DNA from: Plantibacter sp. Leaf314
GTDB taxonomy: Bacteria > Actinomycetota > Actinomycetes > Actinomycetales > Microbacteriaceae
Length of the DNA: 64,000 bases
NCBI RefSeq assembly: GCF_001423185.1
Contig: NZ_LMOB01000001.1
Span: forward strand, 885,437 to 949,436
Direction of reading: 5' to 3'
Under the pieces are notes generated by a model. It had not been told where the DNA came from, did no database searches, and saw nothing but the letters and a program-made list of their open reading frames with translations. A program made the position numbers and the translations under genes. Positions 23,527 through 32,286 of the stretch are shown in pieces (positions within the stretch are counted from its first letter, which is position 1; the number at the start of each line of letters is the position of its first letter).

Positions 23527-25086
23527 ATGACTGCACTGACAGGTATCTCCGTGACTTTCTCTGATCTCGGTGTCGACCAGGACATCGTCGACGCCCTCAC
23601 GTCCAAGGGCATCATCGACCCATTCCCCATCCAGGAGCAGACGATCCCCCTGGGACTCGCCGGCCAGGACATCATCGGCCAGGCCAAGACGGGAACGGGC
23701 AAGACCTTCGGGTTCGGCATCCCGATCGTCCAGCGCCTCGGTCTCGACCCGGCACCCGGCGTCAAGACGCTCGTCGTCGTCCCGACCCGCGAGCTCGCCG
23801 TCCAGGTGTCCGAGGACATCGAGATCCTCATCTCGAACCGGTCCACGACGCTCGTCTCCATCTACGGTGGCAAGGCCTACGAAGGCCAGATCGAGCAGCT
23901 GAAGGCCGGCGCCCAGATCGTCGTCGGCACGCCCGGCCGACTCATCGACCTGAACAACCAGCGCCTCCTCGACCTCTCGGGCATCACCGAGATGGTGCTC
24001 GACGAGGCCGACAAGATGCTCGACCTCGGCTTCCTCGCCGACATCGAGAAGCTCTTCTCGAAGACGCCCGCCGCGCGCCACACGATGCTGTTCTCCGCGA
24101 CCATGCCCGGTCCGATCGTGGCCCTGGCCCGCCGCTTCATGAGCAAGCCGATTCACATCCGCGCGAGCGACCCCGACGAGGGGCTCACGCAGGCCAACAT
24201 CAAGCACCTCATCTACCGCGCGCACTCGCTCGACAAGGACGAGGTCATCTCGCGCATCCTGCAGGCCGAGGGTCGCGGCAAGACCGTGATCTTCACGCGG
24301 ACCAAGCGTGCGGCCGCGAAACTGGTCGAGGAACTCAGCGACCGCGGATTCAATGCCGCAGCGGTCCACGGCGACCTCAACCAGGAGCAGCGCGAGCGCG
24401 CGATGGCGTCCTTCAAGGCCGGCAAGCGCGATGTGCTGATCGCCACCGACGTCGCCGCCCGTGGCATCGACGTCGACGACGTCACCCACGTCATCAACCA
24501 CACGATCCCCGAGGACGAGAAGACGTACCTCCACCGCGTCGGCCGTACCGGTCGCGCCGGGAAGACGGGTATCGCCGTCACCTTCGTCGACTGGGACGAC
24601 CTCCACAAGTGGGCGCTCATCAACCGTGCCCTCGAGTTCGGCCAGCCGGAGCCGACGGAGACCTACTCCTCGAGCCCGCACCTGTTCACCGACCTCGGGA
24701 TCGCCGAGGGCACGAAGGGCCGGCTGAAGCCCGCCAAGGCCGTCGAGCCCGCTCCGCGCCGCGAGGGTTCGCGGAGCGCAGGCGGACGCGACGGTTCGCG
24801 GGGCAGCGGCGGACGCGACGGTTCGCGGACCAGCGGCGGTCGCGGTGGTGAGCGCGGCGGACGCGGAGGCGAGCGCACGCAGCCGAGCAGCACCCGGCTC
24901 GAGTCCCAGCCGAGCACCCGCGCCCACTCGCGGACGCACGACGCCGCCTCGACCGACACCGTCGACCGCAGCGCGCCCGCAGCAGGCACCCACGACGGCC
25001 ACGGTTCGGAGCACCGCGACGGCAACAGCGCTCCCCGCCGTCGGAGCCGGACGCGCCGCACCGCACCCCCGGCCCCCACGGCGTAG
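23527..25086 (+). CDS. rhlE: DEAD-box RNA helicase (RhlE type)
   Basis: The 519-residue ATP-dependent RNA helicase has all DEAD-box motifs: Q motif (FPIQEQTIPLGLAG), motif I AKTGTGKT, Ia PTRELA, Ib TPGRL, II DEAD, III SAT, IV VIFTRTK, V ATDVAARGID and VI HRVGRTGRAG. The core ends near residue 385. A tail of about 130 residues rich in Arg, Gly and Ser follows, with GGRDGSR-like repeats around 415-450, typical of RNA-binding RGG tails. It acts in rRNA maturation or mRNA turnover, especially in the cold. The mRNA leader contains a hairpin that masks the ribosome-binding site. A 17-bp terminator follows. Confidence 0.95.
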   Translation: MTALTGISVTFSDLGVDQDIVDALTSKGIIDPFPIQEQTIPLGLAGQDIIGQAKTGTGKTFGFGIPIVQRLGLDPAPGVKTLVVVPTRELAVQVSEDIEILISNRSTTLVSIYGGKAYEGQIEQLKAGAQIVVGTPGRLIDLNNQRLLDLSGITEMVLDEADKMLDLGFLADIEKLFSKTPAARHTMLFSATMPGPIVALARRFMSKPIHIRASDPDEGLTQANIKHLIYRAHSLDKDEVISRILQAEGRGKTVIFTRTKRAAAKLVEELSDRGFNAAAVHGDLNQEQRERAMASFKAGKRDVLIATDVAARGIDVDDVTHVINHTIPEDEKTYLHRVGRTGRAGKTGIAVTFVDWDDLHKWALINRALEFGQPEPTETYSSSPHLFTDLGIAEGTKGRLKPAKAVEPAPRREGSRSAGGRDGSRGSGGRDGSRTSGGRGGERGGRGGERTQPSSTRLESQPSTRAHSRTHDAASTDTVDRSAPAAGTHDGHGSEHRDGNSAPRRRSRTRRTAPPAPTA

Positions 25087-25095
25087 ATCCGTCAC

Positions 25096-25133
25096 GCAGA
25101 ACGCCCGCACCCTGAGGGGTGCGGGCGTTCTGC
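25096..25133 (+). terminator. Intrinsic terminator after rhlE
   Basis: Bases 25096-25112 pair perfectly with 25117-25133 around a TGAG loop, nine bases after the rhlE stop codon. It also lies downstream of the convergent PHP gene. Confidence 0.85.
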
Positions 25134-25180
25134 ATGTCGCGAGCGCTCCGCTTGGAGCTGGATACCCCCGTGCGCACGTC

Positions 25181-25201
25181 GGCAAGCTCAGTGACCGAAG
25201 G
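25181..25201 (+). repeat. Diverged copy of an intergenic CAAGCTCAGxGACCG repeat
   Basis: GGCAAGCTCAGTGACCGAAGG lies between the ends of the convergent rhlE and PHP genes. It resembles the repeat after dapD at 37145-37190, which has the core ACAAGCTCAGGGACCGG. A third diverged copy is at 44520-44536. All three are between convergent genes. Confidence 0.45.
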
Positions 25202-25231
25202 ACGTTCGACCGGGACGCCGGCAGCGCCGGA

Positions 25232-26104
25232 TCAGTCGGGAAGGACGGGTTCCGAGCCGGTGGCCTCGTCGACGATGCGCCGGACGACGTCGATGTCCGT
25301 GGTGTTCTCGCCGAGGCGGTTCGGCTTACCGGTCCCGTGATAGTCGCTCGAACCGGTCGCCACGAGGCCCAGCTCGGAGGCGATCCGCCGCACGACGACC
25401 TTGCCCTCCTCGGTGTTCTCGCGATGCTCGATCTCGAGCCCGAACAGGCCCGCGTCGGCGAGTTCGCGGAAGTACGGCTCAGGCAGCATCCGGTCGCGGC
25501 CGGCCGGGACCGGGTGGGCGATCACGGGCACACCACCGGCGGCGCGGACGAGCTTGACCGCGGTCAGCGGGTCGGGGGCGTAGTGCGGCGCGTAGTACCC
25601 CGTGCGCGGATGCAGGATGCCGTCGAAGGCCTCACCGCGGTCCGCCACGATGCCGAGGGCGATCAGCGCGTCGGCGATGTGCGGACGACCGACCGTCGCA
25701 CCCTCGCGGGTCTGCGCGAGGACGTCGGCCCAGGAGAGCGGGTAGTCGCCGCCGATCCGAGCCACGATGGCCTCGGCCCGGCGCAAGCGGGACTCGCGGA
25801 TCTTGGCGGTCTCCTGCAGGAGGTCGCCGTTGAGCGGATCGATGAGGTAGGCGAGCAGGTGCACGCTCCGCCACTCGTACCGGGTGCTGAGTTCCATCCC
25901 GGGGAGCAGGGTGATGCCCTGCCGACGCGACTCGACGGACGCCTCGGCCCAACCTGCGGTCGAGTCGTGGTCCGTGAGGGCGATGGTGCCGAGCCCCGCG
26001 GCGCCGGCCGCGCGCATGAGTTGCGTCGGCGTCTCCGTGCCGTCCGAGACACTCGAGTGCGTGTGCAGATCGGCGGGACCGTGCATGTCTCGAGCGCTCA
26101 CCAC
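25232..26104 (-). CDS. PHP domain metal-dependent phosphoesterase
   Basis: The 290-residue protein carries the metal-binding motifs of the polymerase-and-histidinol-phosphatase fold: DLHTHSSVSDG (12-22), TDHDST, GMELS, IAHP and GSSDYHG. Relatives (YciV/RnaAM, Rv-type PHP proteins) are 5'-3' exonucleases on short RNA or 3',5'-nucleotide phosphatases; the substrate here cannot be told. Start GTG 26102-26104 is supported by TAGGGT six bases upstream, pointing to a leaderless message. It is divergent from the EEP-family gene with only 64 bases between start codons, each side with its own -10 hexamer. Confidence 0.88.
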   Translation of the reverse strand: MVSARDMHGPADLHTHSSVSDGTETPTQLMRAAGAAGLGTIALTDHDSTAGWAEASVESRRQGITLLPGMELSTRYEWRSVHLLAYLIDPLNGDLLQETAKIRESRLRRAEAIVARIGGDYPLSWADVLAQTREGATVGRPHIADALIALGIVADRGEAFDGILHPRTGYYAPHYAPDPLTAVKLVRAAGGVPVIAHPVPAGRDRMLPEPYFRELADAGLFGLEIEHRENTEEGKVVVRRIASELGLVATGSSDYHGTGKPNRLGENTTDIDVVRRIVDEATGSEPVLPD

Positions 26105-26168
26105 GGTTCCACCCTAGTCGCAGCTCGTCCTCCGGTGACTCCCAGACCGCTCGCCTACGCTGGCGCGA

Positions 26169-27206
26169 ATGCTGAAGACTGTCGGTGCCGTCATCGCGGC
26201 CGTGATCGCGACAGCGGTCACGGTCCTGCTCGGCGTCGCCATCCTGCCCGGCCTGTTCGGGCTGGAGCAGACGCAGATCATCGTCCAGCTGAGCGCGTTC
26301 CGGCTGCTGCTCGCGATCCTGGCGGCGGGCGCCGCCCTCCTGGCCGTCGTGGTGGGGGTCCTGCTCAGGGGATCCCGCCGGGTGCTCCCCTTCGTGCTCG
26401 CCTCGGCACTCGCCGTCGTCTCGGTGACCGGCGCCGTCGTCACCGCGAGTCGAGGCGTCGACGACCGGGTGGTCGCGGGCGAGGCGACCGACCTCGCCGA
26501 CCAGGTCACCGTCCTCGCGTGGAACACGCTGGGCGACGCGGTCGACCCGGGGACGATCGCGGCCATCGCGGTCCGTGAAGGTGCGGACGTCGTGTCCCTG
26601 CCGGAGACCTCCGCTGCGGCCGCCAGTGCGGTGGCAGCCGCGATGACCGCCTCCGGCCGACCGATGGTGGCCCATTCGACGGCATCGGACGCCCACGGGA
26701 CGAGCCTGCTCGTGAGCACCGGGCTCGGCGAGTACGCGGTCCGAGCCCCCTCCCCGACCGGGTCGACGGCCATCGAGGACTCGGAGACGCTCATCGCGGA
26801 CCCGGTCCTCGGTCGTGGACCGACCCTCGTCGCCGTCCACACGACGGCCCCGCTGCCGAGCCGGCTCGACGACTGGCGCGCGGAGCTCGCCGACCTCGCC
26901 GGACGTTGCGTCGCCGGCACCGACGTCATCATGGCGGGCGACTTCAACGCGACGCTCGACCACCTGGCCGGTCTGCGAGGCGACGGCGACCTGGGCGACT
27001 GCGACGACGCCGCGGCTGCGGACGCCGCCGCAGGGCTCGGCACCTGGCCGACGGAGCTGCCCGCCGTCCTCGGTGCGCCGATCGACCACGTCATGGCCAG
27101 CCCGACGTGGGTGTCCGTGTCGGCCCATGTGTTGACCGACGTCGACGGCACGGGCAGCGACCACCGACCGGTTGTCGCGACCCTGCTCCCCCGGACCCCA
27201 CGCTGA
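26169..27206 (+). CDS. Membrane-anchored endonuclease/exonuclease/phosphatase (EEP) family protein
   Basis: The 345-residue protein begins with three membrane segments (about 4-26, 42-66, 72-92) and continues with an EEP-fold domain outside the membrane. Metal and catalytic motifs are TVLAWNTLGD, DVVSLPET, AGDFNAT, IDHVM and GSDHRPVVATL, which together supply the Asn, Glu, Asp and His residues of this nuclease/phosphodiesterase fold. TACGCT ends seven bases before the ATG, indicating a leaderless mRNA. Relatives in actinobacteria are surface nucleases or phosphodiesterases; the substrate is unknown. Confidence 0.85.
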   Translation: MLKTVGAVIAAVIATAVTVLLGVAILPGLFGLEQTQIIVQLSAFRLLLAILAAGAALLAVVVGVLLRGSRRVLPFVLASALAVVSVTGAVVTASRGVDDRVVAGEATDLADQVTVLAWNTLGDAVDPGTIAAIAVREGADVVSLPETSAAAASAVAAAMTASGRPMVAHSTASDAHGTSLLVSTGLGEYAVRAPSPTGSTAIEDSETLIADPVLGRGPTLVAVHTTAPLPSRLDDWRAELADLAGRCVAGTDVIMAGDFNATLDHLAGLRGDGDLGDCDDAAAADAAAGLGTWPTELPAVLGAPIDHVMASPTWVSVSAHVLTDVDGTGSDHRPVVATLLPRTPR

Positions 27207-27247
27207 CCGTCGGGCCGGCGCATCGGTCCCGGTGCGACAATGGAACC

Positions 27248-28645
27248 ATGGCGACTTCCGCAGACACATCCAGTTCGAACACCGTCCAGACCGAGGCGAC
27301 CTCCAACCGGGCGGCCGCCTGGTCGGAAGGCTTCCGCGCGTTCATCGGCACCGGCTGGGCAGACCGCCCCGAGGTGCTCCCCGAGCCACGCGAGACGGCG
27401 AGCCTCGCCGCGGCCCGTCGCGACCGGCTGTCGGCGCTGTTCCCCGGCCAGCGCCTCGTCCTCCCCGCGGGTGGGATGAAGCAGCGCTCGAACGACACCG
27501 ACTACCTCTACCGGGCGCACTCGGCCTTCTCGTACTACACCGGCTGGGCAGCGGATGCCGAGCCGGACAGCGTGCTCGTCCTCGACCCGGAGGAGTCCGG
27601 CCACACCGCGACGCTGTACTTCCGGGAGCGGGCAGGGCGCGACACCGACGAGTTCTACACGAACGCCGCCATCGGCGAGTTCTGGATCGGAGCCCGCCCG
27701 TCGCTGGCCCAGGTGGCCGCCGATCTCGCGATCGCGACCGCAGACCTCTCGGCGTTCCACGCGGACGCGACCGACCTGACGGTAGACGTCGACGCCGACC
27801 TCACCCGGGCGGTCTCCGAGATGCGCCTCGTGAAGGACCGATACGAGATCGCTCAGATGCGCCTCGCCGTCGATGCGACCGCGAGAGGGTTCGACGACGT
27901 CATCGCCGAGCTGCCCAAGGTGCTCGCGCACGAGCGTGGCGAGCGCATCGTCGAGGGCGTCTTCGCTGGTCGCGCCCGTGCCGACGGGAACGGCGTGGGC
28001 TACGAGACCATCGCTGCCGCCGGACCACACGCCTGCATCCTCCACTGGACGCGGAACGACGGACGGGTCCTCCCGGGCGACCTCATCCTGATCGACGCCG
28101 GCGTGGAACTCGACAGCTACTACACGGCGGACATCACGCGGACCATCCCGGTCTCGGGCACCTTCACGGAGGTGCAGCGTCGGGTGTACGAGGCGGTCCG
28201 TGAGGCCGCAGACGAAGCCTTCGCCATCGTCCGCCCCGGCATCCGGTTCCGCGAGGTGCACGCTGCGGCGATGGCCGTCATCGCCCGGAAGACCGCCGAG
28301 TGGGGGCTGCTCCCCGTGACCGCGGAGGAGGCGTTGCTCAAGGAGAACGAGCAGCACCGGCGGTACATGGTCCACGGCACGAGCCACCACCTCGGGACGG
28401 ATGTGCACGACTGCGCCCAGGCGCGGCGCGAGATGTACGCCGACGCGGTCGTCGAACCGGGCATGGTGTTCACGATCGAGCCCGGGTTGTACTTCCAGGT
28501 CGACGACCTCACGGTCCCCGAGGAGTACCGCGGCATCGGCGTCCGGATCGAGGACGACATCCTCGTGACCGAGGACGGCGCGGAGAACCTGTCCGCCGGC
28601 ATCCCGCGCACCGCCGACGAGGTCGAGGCCTGGCTCGCCCGCTGA
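27248..28645 (+). CDS. pepP: Xaa-Pro aminopeptidase (aminopeptidase P)
   Basis: The 465-residue M24B metallopeptidase removes an N-terminal residue preceding proline. The N-terminal creatinase-like domain spans about 40-200, including RSNDTDYLYRAHSAFSYYTG. The pita-bread domain carries the metal ligands: ILIDAGVELDSYYTADITRT (two Asp), HGTSHHLGTDVHD (His), TIEPGLY and GVRIEDD (two Glu). The ATG at 27248 has GACAAT six bases upstream, a leaderless -10 arrangement. A hairpin overlapping the 3' end of the convergent stress-protein gene follows. It is a cytoplasmic enzyme for recycling proline-containing peptides. Confidence 0.94.
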   Translation: MATSADTSSSNTVQTEATSNRAAAWSEGFRAFIGTGWADRPEVLPEPRETASLAAARRDRLSALFPGQRLVLPAGGMKQRSNDTDYLYRAHSAFSYYTGWAADAEPDSVLVLDPEESGHTATLYFRERAGRDTDEFYTNAAIGEFWIGARPSLAQVAADLAIATADLSAFHADATDLTVDVDADLTRAVSEMRLVKDRYEIAQMRLAVDATARGFDDVIAELPKVLAHERGERIVEGVFAGRARADGNGVGYETIAAAGPHACILHWTRNDGRVLPGDLILIDAGVELDSYYTADITRTIPVSGTFTEVQRRVYEAVREAADEAFAIVRPGIRFREVHAAAMAVIARKTAEWGLLPVTAEEALLKENEQHRRYMVHGTSHHLGTDVHDCAQARREMYADAVVEPGMVFTIEPGLYFQVDDLTVPEEYRGIGVRIEDDILVTEDGAENLSAGIPRTADEVEAWLAR

Positions 28646-28668
28646 GGCCCGCGCGCCGTTCCGCCGCT

Positions 28669-28707
28669 CGGCGTCCGACGCCGCGGGTCAGCCCGCGTCG
28701 GACGCCG
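28669..28707. terminator. Hairpin overlapping the stop codon of a convergent gene
   Basis: Bases 28669-28681 pair perfectly with 28695-28707, enclosing the stop codon (28688-28690) of the minus-strand stress-protein gene. It is 23 bases after the pepP stop and can end that transcript. Confidence 0.6.
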
Positions 28708-29191
28708 GGCCGCGCTCGAGCAGGTTGCGCGCCCGGTTCGCGAGCTCGTCGCCCACGACGAGGTCGTACCGCGTGGCGATGACGAGCGTGGCCGAGGTGT
28801 ACTCCTGACGCTTCCGCGTCACCGAGTAGGAGACGATGCCGAACAGCATGCCGAACGCGGCACCCATGAGCACCGCCGCGCCCAACAGCATGAGGTTCGT
28901 CTCCGGGTTGAAGATGACGAGGACGAGTCCGAGGAACAGACCGAGCCAGGCGCCGCTGACGGCACCGGCGCCCGCGGCACGCCCGTAACTGAGCCGCCCG
29001 GTCACGCGTTCGACGCTCTTCAGGTCACTGCCCACGATCGAGATCTCCTTCACCGGGAAGTCGGTGTGGGCGAGGGAGGAGATCGCGGCCTGCGCGGACT
29101 CGTAGCTGTCGTAGCTGGCCACCGTCTCGCCTCGCGGGATGACGCCGAGCGCCGGGGCGCACTTGCGGCCGAACTGTCGCGGATCACTCAT
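28688..29191 (-). CDS. General stress protein (YflT/17M-like) with glycine-rich membrane helices
   Basis: The 167-residue protein has a small alpha/beta N-terminal domain (20-60; VASYDSYESAQAAISSLAHT) as in general stress protein 17M-like families. Two closely spaced hydrophobic, Gly/Ala-rich helices (about 72-95 and 100-122) and a charged end follow. The ATG at 29189-29191 follows GGAGGC. It is divergent from the MgtE-like gene, 68 bases away. The molecular role is unknown; the name rests on domain resemblance. Confidence 0.75.
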   Translation of the reverse strand: MSDPRQFGRKCAPALGVIPRGETVASYDSYESAQAAISSLAHTDFPVKEISIVGSDLKSVERVTGRLSYGRAAGAGAVSGAWLGLFLGLVLVIFNPETNLMLLGAAVLMGAAFGMLFGIVSYSVTRKRQEYTSATLVIATRYDLVVGDELANRARNLLERGPASDAG

Positions 29192-29259
29192 GCCTCCATC
29201 CTCTCATCCCACCCCCAGGGGTCCGTCCTGGCAGGCCACCGGCGGGTAGGTTAGTAGGC

Positions 29260-30573
29260 GTGAGTGCAACCAGAGTGTTCGTCGCCAGGCTCGCCGGGTG
29301 CACCGTCTTCGACCCCGCGGGCGATCGTGTCGGCAAGGTCCGGGACGTGCTCGTCGTGTACCGCACCGGCAAATCCCCGCGCGTCGTCGGCCTGATCGTG
29401 GAGATCCCGGGCAAACGTCGCGTCTTCGTCTCCATCGGACGCGTCACGAGCATCGGTGCCGGGCAGATCATCACCACCGGCCTCATCAACGTCCGCAGGT
29501 TCGAACAGCGCGGCGGCGAGGTCCGCGTGATCGCCGAACTCTTCGGGCGGCGCGTCGTCTTCCGGGCGAACGGCGAGGAGGCGACGATCGAGGACGTCGC
29601 GATCGAGGAGCAGGGCCCTGGCGAGTGGCAGGTGTCGCAACTCTTCGTCCGACGCCCGAAGACCACCGCCTCGCCCTTCGTCAAGGGCCCGACGACCTTC
29701 GCCACCTGGAACGAACTGCGGGAGGAGCAGGAGCTCGGTGAGGCGCAGTCCGCCGAGCAGCTGATCGCGACGTACGCCGATCTGAAGCCGGCCGACCTCG
29801 CCAACACCCTCCTCGACCTCCCGCGCGATCGGATGATCGAGGTCGCCGAGGAGCTGTCCGACGACCGGCTCGCCGACGTGCTCGAGGAGATGCCCGAGAC
29901 CGACCAGGTGCACATCCTCGCGCAGCTCGACGACGACCGCGCCGCCGACGTCCTCGACCAGATGCAACCCGACGACGCGGCCGACCTCATCGCCCAGCTC
30001 CCCGAGGATCGTGGTGAACACCTCCTCGAGCTCATGGAGCCGGAGGAGGCCGAAGACGTCCGCATGCTCCTCCGGTTCGATCCGGAGACCGCGGGTGGGC
30101 TCATGACGACCGAACCGATCATCCTCTCCGCCGACGCGACGGTCGCCGAGGCCCTCGCGTCGATCCGGCGCTCGGAGCTGGCCCCCGCACTGGCCGCCGG
30201 GGTCTGCATCACGCTTCCGCCGTACGAATCGCCCACGGGCCGGTTCCTCGGCATGGTGCACTTCCAGCGGATGCTCCGGTACCCGCCGCACGAGCGGCTC
30301 GGGACCCTGCTCGACCAGAGTCTCGATCCGGTGGGGGTCCGCACCTCGGCCGCCGAGGTCTCGCGTATCCTCGCGAGCTACAACCTCGTCCAGGTCCCCG
30401 TCGTGGACGAGCAGCATCGGCTGCTCGGGGTCGTGACGATCGACGACGTGCTCGACTACCTCCTCCCCGACGACTGGCGGAGCATCGACGAGAACGACGA
30501 ACTCCCGGCTGCGGAACAGCGCATCGGATCGAACGGAAGGAGGGCAGGTCGTGGCACGAGCTCCCCGCAATGA
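29260..30573 (+). CDS. Soluble protein with PRC-barrel-like, MgtE N-terminal and CBS domains (no membrane domain)
   Basis: The 437-residue protein starts with a PRC-barrel-like domain (about 1-95: GCTVFDPAGDRVGKVRDVLV), followed by an MgtE-type helical superhelix (about 150-270, with repeats such as LADVLEEMPETDQVHILAQL and ELMEPEEAEDVRMLLRF). A CBS pair lies at about 275-410. These are the magnesium-sensing parts of the MgtE channel, but no transmembrane domain follows. The start GTG 29260 has TAGGTT seven bases upstream, marking a leaderless message. The next gene, encoding a DUF1003 membrane protein, overlaps by 23 bases. A sensor or gate for a separate membrane partner is inferred. Confidence 0.85.
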   Translation: MSATRVFVARLAGCTVFDPAGDRVGKVRDVLVVYRTGKSPRVVGLIVEIPGKRRVFVSIGRVTSIGAGQIITTGLINVRRFEQRGGEVRVIAELFGRRVVFRANGEEATIEDVAIEEQGPGEWQVSQLFVRRPKTTASPFVKGPTTFATWNELREEQELGEAQSAEQLIATYADLKPADLANTLLDLPRDRMIEVAEELSDDRLADVLEEMPETDQVHILAQLDDDRAADVLDQMQPDDAADLIAQLPEDRGEHLLELMEPEEAEDVRMLLRFDPETAGGLMTTEPIILSADATVAEALASIRRSELAPALAAGVCITLPPYESPTGRFLGMVHFQRMLRYPPHERLGTLLDQSLDPVGVRTSAAEVSRILASYNLVQVPVVDEQHRLLGVVTIDDVLDYLLPDDWRSIDENDELPAAEQRIGSNGRRAGRGTSSPQ

Positions 30574-31093
30574 AGTCCGACTCGACGCACCCAAGGGGCT
30601 GCGCAGCTCCGTCCGTTCCATCCGGCGCGCGCCCGCCTCGCGCGACCGCTTCGGACGGTTCACCGAGTGGATCGCCCGGGCGATGGGGACGCCCTGGTTC
30701 CTCGTCGGCCTGACCCTCTTCGTCATCCTCTGGATCGCCTGGAACACGTACGGCCCGATGTCCCTCCGGTTCGACTCCGTCGACATCGGCTTCGTCGCGC
30801 TGACCCTGGTGCTGTCGCTCCAGGCGTCCTACGCCGCGCCGCTCATCCTGCTGGCTCAGAACCGTCAGGACGACCGCGACCGCGTGCAGATCGAACAGGA
30901 CCGTCAGCGGTCCGAGCGCAACCTCGCCGACACCGAGTACCTCGCCCGCGAGGTCGTCGCGCTCCGCCTGGCGCTCAAGGACATGGCGTCGAAGGACTTC
31001 ATCCGCGCCGAGCTGCGTTCCCTGCTCGAGGAGCTGGACCGGGACCGCACCGATCAGCCCGAGCACGACGGGCCAGAGCGCCGGCGTGGCTGA
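30551..31093 (+). CDS. DUF1003 membrane protein
   Basis: The 180-residue protein matches DUF1003: two membrane helices (about 47-68 and 77-100, with the motif WIAWNTYGP between them) followed by a long charged coiled coil (105-175, QNRQDDRDRVQIEQDRQRSE). The GTG at 30551 is preceded by a strong AAGGAGGG ribosome-binding site inside the upstream gene, and the 23-base overlap means translation is coupled to the MgtE-like protein. That makes it the obvious partner for the membrane-less MgtE regulatory protein. Its end overlaps mrp by eight bases. Confidence 0.85.
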   Translation: MARAPRNEVRLDAPKGLRSSVRSIRRAPASRDRFGRFTEWIARAMGTPWFLVGLTLFVILWIAWNTYGPMSLRFDSVDIGFVALTLVLSLQASYAAPLILLAQNRQDDRDRVQIEQDRQRSERNLADTEYLAREVVALRLALKDMASKDFIRAELRSLLEELDRDRTDQPEHDGPERRRG

Positions 31094-32246
31094 CGCGGAG
31101 CTCGCCGACCGGATCAGGACGGCGCTCGGACGGGTCATCGACCCCGAGATCCGCAAGCCGATCACCGAACTCGACATGGTCGGCCCGATCGACGTCGACG
31201 ATCAGGGCGCGGCCGACATCACGATCAAGCTCACCATCGTCGGGTGCCCGGCGGCGACGAGCATCGAACGCGACGTACGGGAGGCCGCCGCATCCACGCC
31301 CGGGGTGACGCAGGTCGCGGTGGACGTCCAGGTGATGTCCACCGCGGAACGGCAGGCCCTGACCGACCGTCTCCGCGGGGGCCGCGGCGCGCGTGGCGTC
31401 CAGTTCGGTCCGGACTCGCTGACGCGGGTGTACACGGTCACGAGCGGCAAGGGTGGTGTCGGCAAGTCCACGGTGACCGCCAACCTGGCCGTCGCCCTCG
31501 CCGCCCGAGGCCTGCGGGTGGGGCTCGTCGACGCCGACGTCCACGGCTTCTCCATCCCAGGTCTGCTGGGCCTCGTCGAGAACGGCGTCGCCGTGAAACC
31601 GACCCAGGTCGGTGACATGATCCTGCCGCCCGTCGCGCACGGCGTGAAGGTCGTGTCGATCGGCATGTTCATCGACGCGCCGACCGACGGGACCACCGCC
31701 GTCGCCGTCGCCTGGCGCGGCCCGATGCTCCACCGCACGATCCAGCAGTTCCTCACGGACGTGTTCTTCGGCGATCTCGACGTCCTGCTGCTCGACCTCC
31801 CCCCGGGCACGGGTGACGTCGCGATCTCGATCGGTCAGTTGCTCCCGCACGCCGAGGTGCTCGTCGTCACGACGCCGCAGCCGGCCGCCGCCGAGGTCGC
31901 GGAGCGCAGCGGGGTGGTGGCACGGCAGACCGGCCAACGCGTGTACGGCGTCATCGAGAACATGGCGGGCCTTCCACAGCCCGACGGCAGCGTCCTGCCG
32001 TTGTTCGGCACCGGTGGCGGCGAGGCACTCGCGACGAGGCTCTCCGTCGGTCAGACCGAACCGGTACCGCTGCTCGCCTCCGTCCCGCTGAGCGTCACGC
32101 TCCGGCAGGGCGGCGACACCGGACGACCGGTCGTGCTCTCGGACCCGGCGGATCCTGCGGCCGCCGAGATCCTCCGTCTGGCGGGGCAGCTCGCGGGCCG
32201 TCCACGTGGCCTGGCCGGGAAGCGCCTGGGCGTCAGCACGAGCTGA
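31086..32246 (+). CDS. mrp: Mrp/ApbC-type P-loop ATPase, iron-sulfur cluster carrier family
   Basis: The 386-residue protein has an N-terminal MIP18/DUF59 domain (about 5-90) and a deviant Walker A ATPase domain (GKGGVGKS at 121-128; DADVHGFSIPGLLG; LLDLPPGTGDV). Family members deliver Fe-S clusters. The CxxC motif used for cluster binding in many relatives is missing: after ENMAG the sequence reads LPQPDGSVLPLFG. The GTG start overlaps the DUF1003 gene by eight bases. The order MgtE-like, DUF1003, Mrp, TatB resembles the Rv1224-Rv1232c region of mycobacteria. Confidence 0.88.
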   Translation: MADAELADRIRTALGRVIDPEIRKPITELDMVGPIDVDDQGAADITIKLTIVGCPAATSIERDVREAAASTPGVTQVAVDVQVMSTAERQALTDRLRGGRGARGVQFGPDSLTRVYTVTSGKGGVGKSTVTANLAVALAARGLRVGLVDADVHGFSIPGLLGLVENGVAVKPTQVGDMILPPVAHGVKVVSIGMFIDAPTDGTTAVAVAWRGPMLHRTIQQFLTDVFFGDLDVLLLDLPPGTGDVAISIGQLLPHAEVLVVTTPQPAAAEVAERSGVVARQTGQRVYGVIENMAGLPQPDGSVLPLFGTGGGEALATRLSVGQTEPVPLLASVPLSVTLRQGGDTGRPVVLSDPADPAAAEILRLAGQLAGRPRGLAGKRLGVSTS

Positions 32247-32286
32247 AGCGGCCGGCGCGGAACGCGTCGCGCAGGACGCTCCGGAC

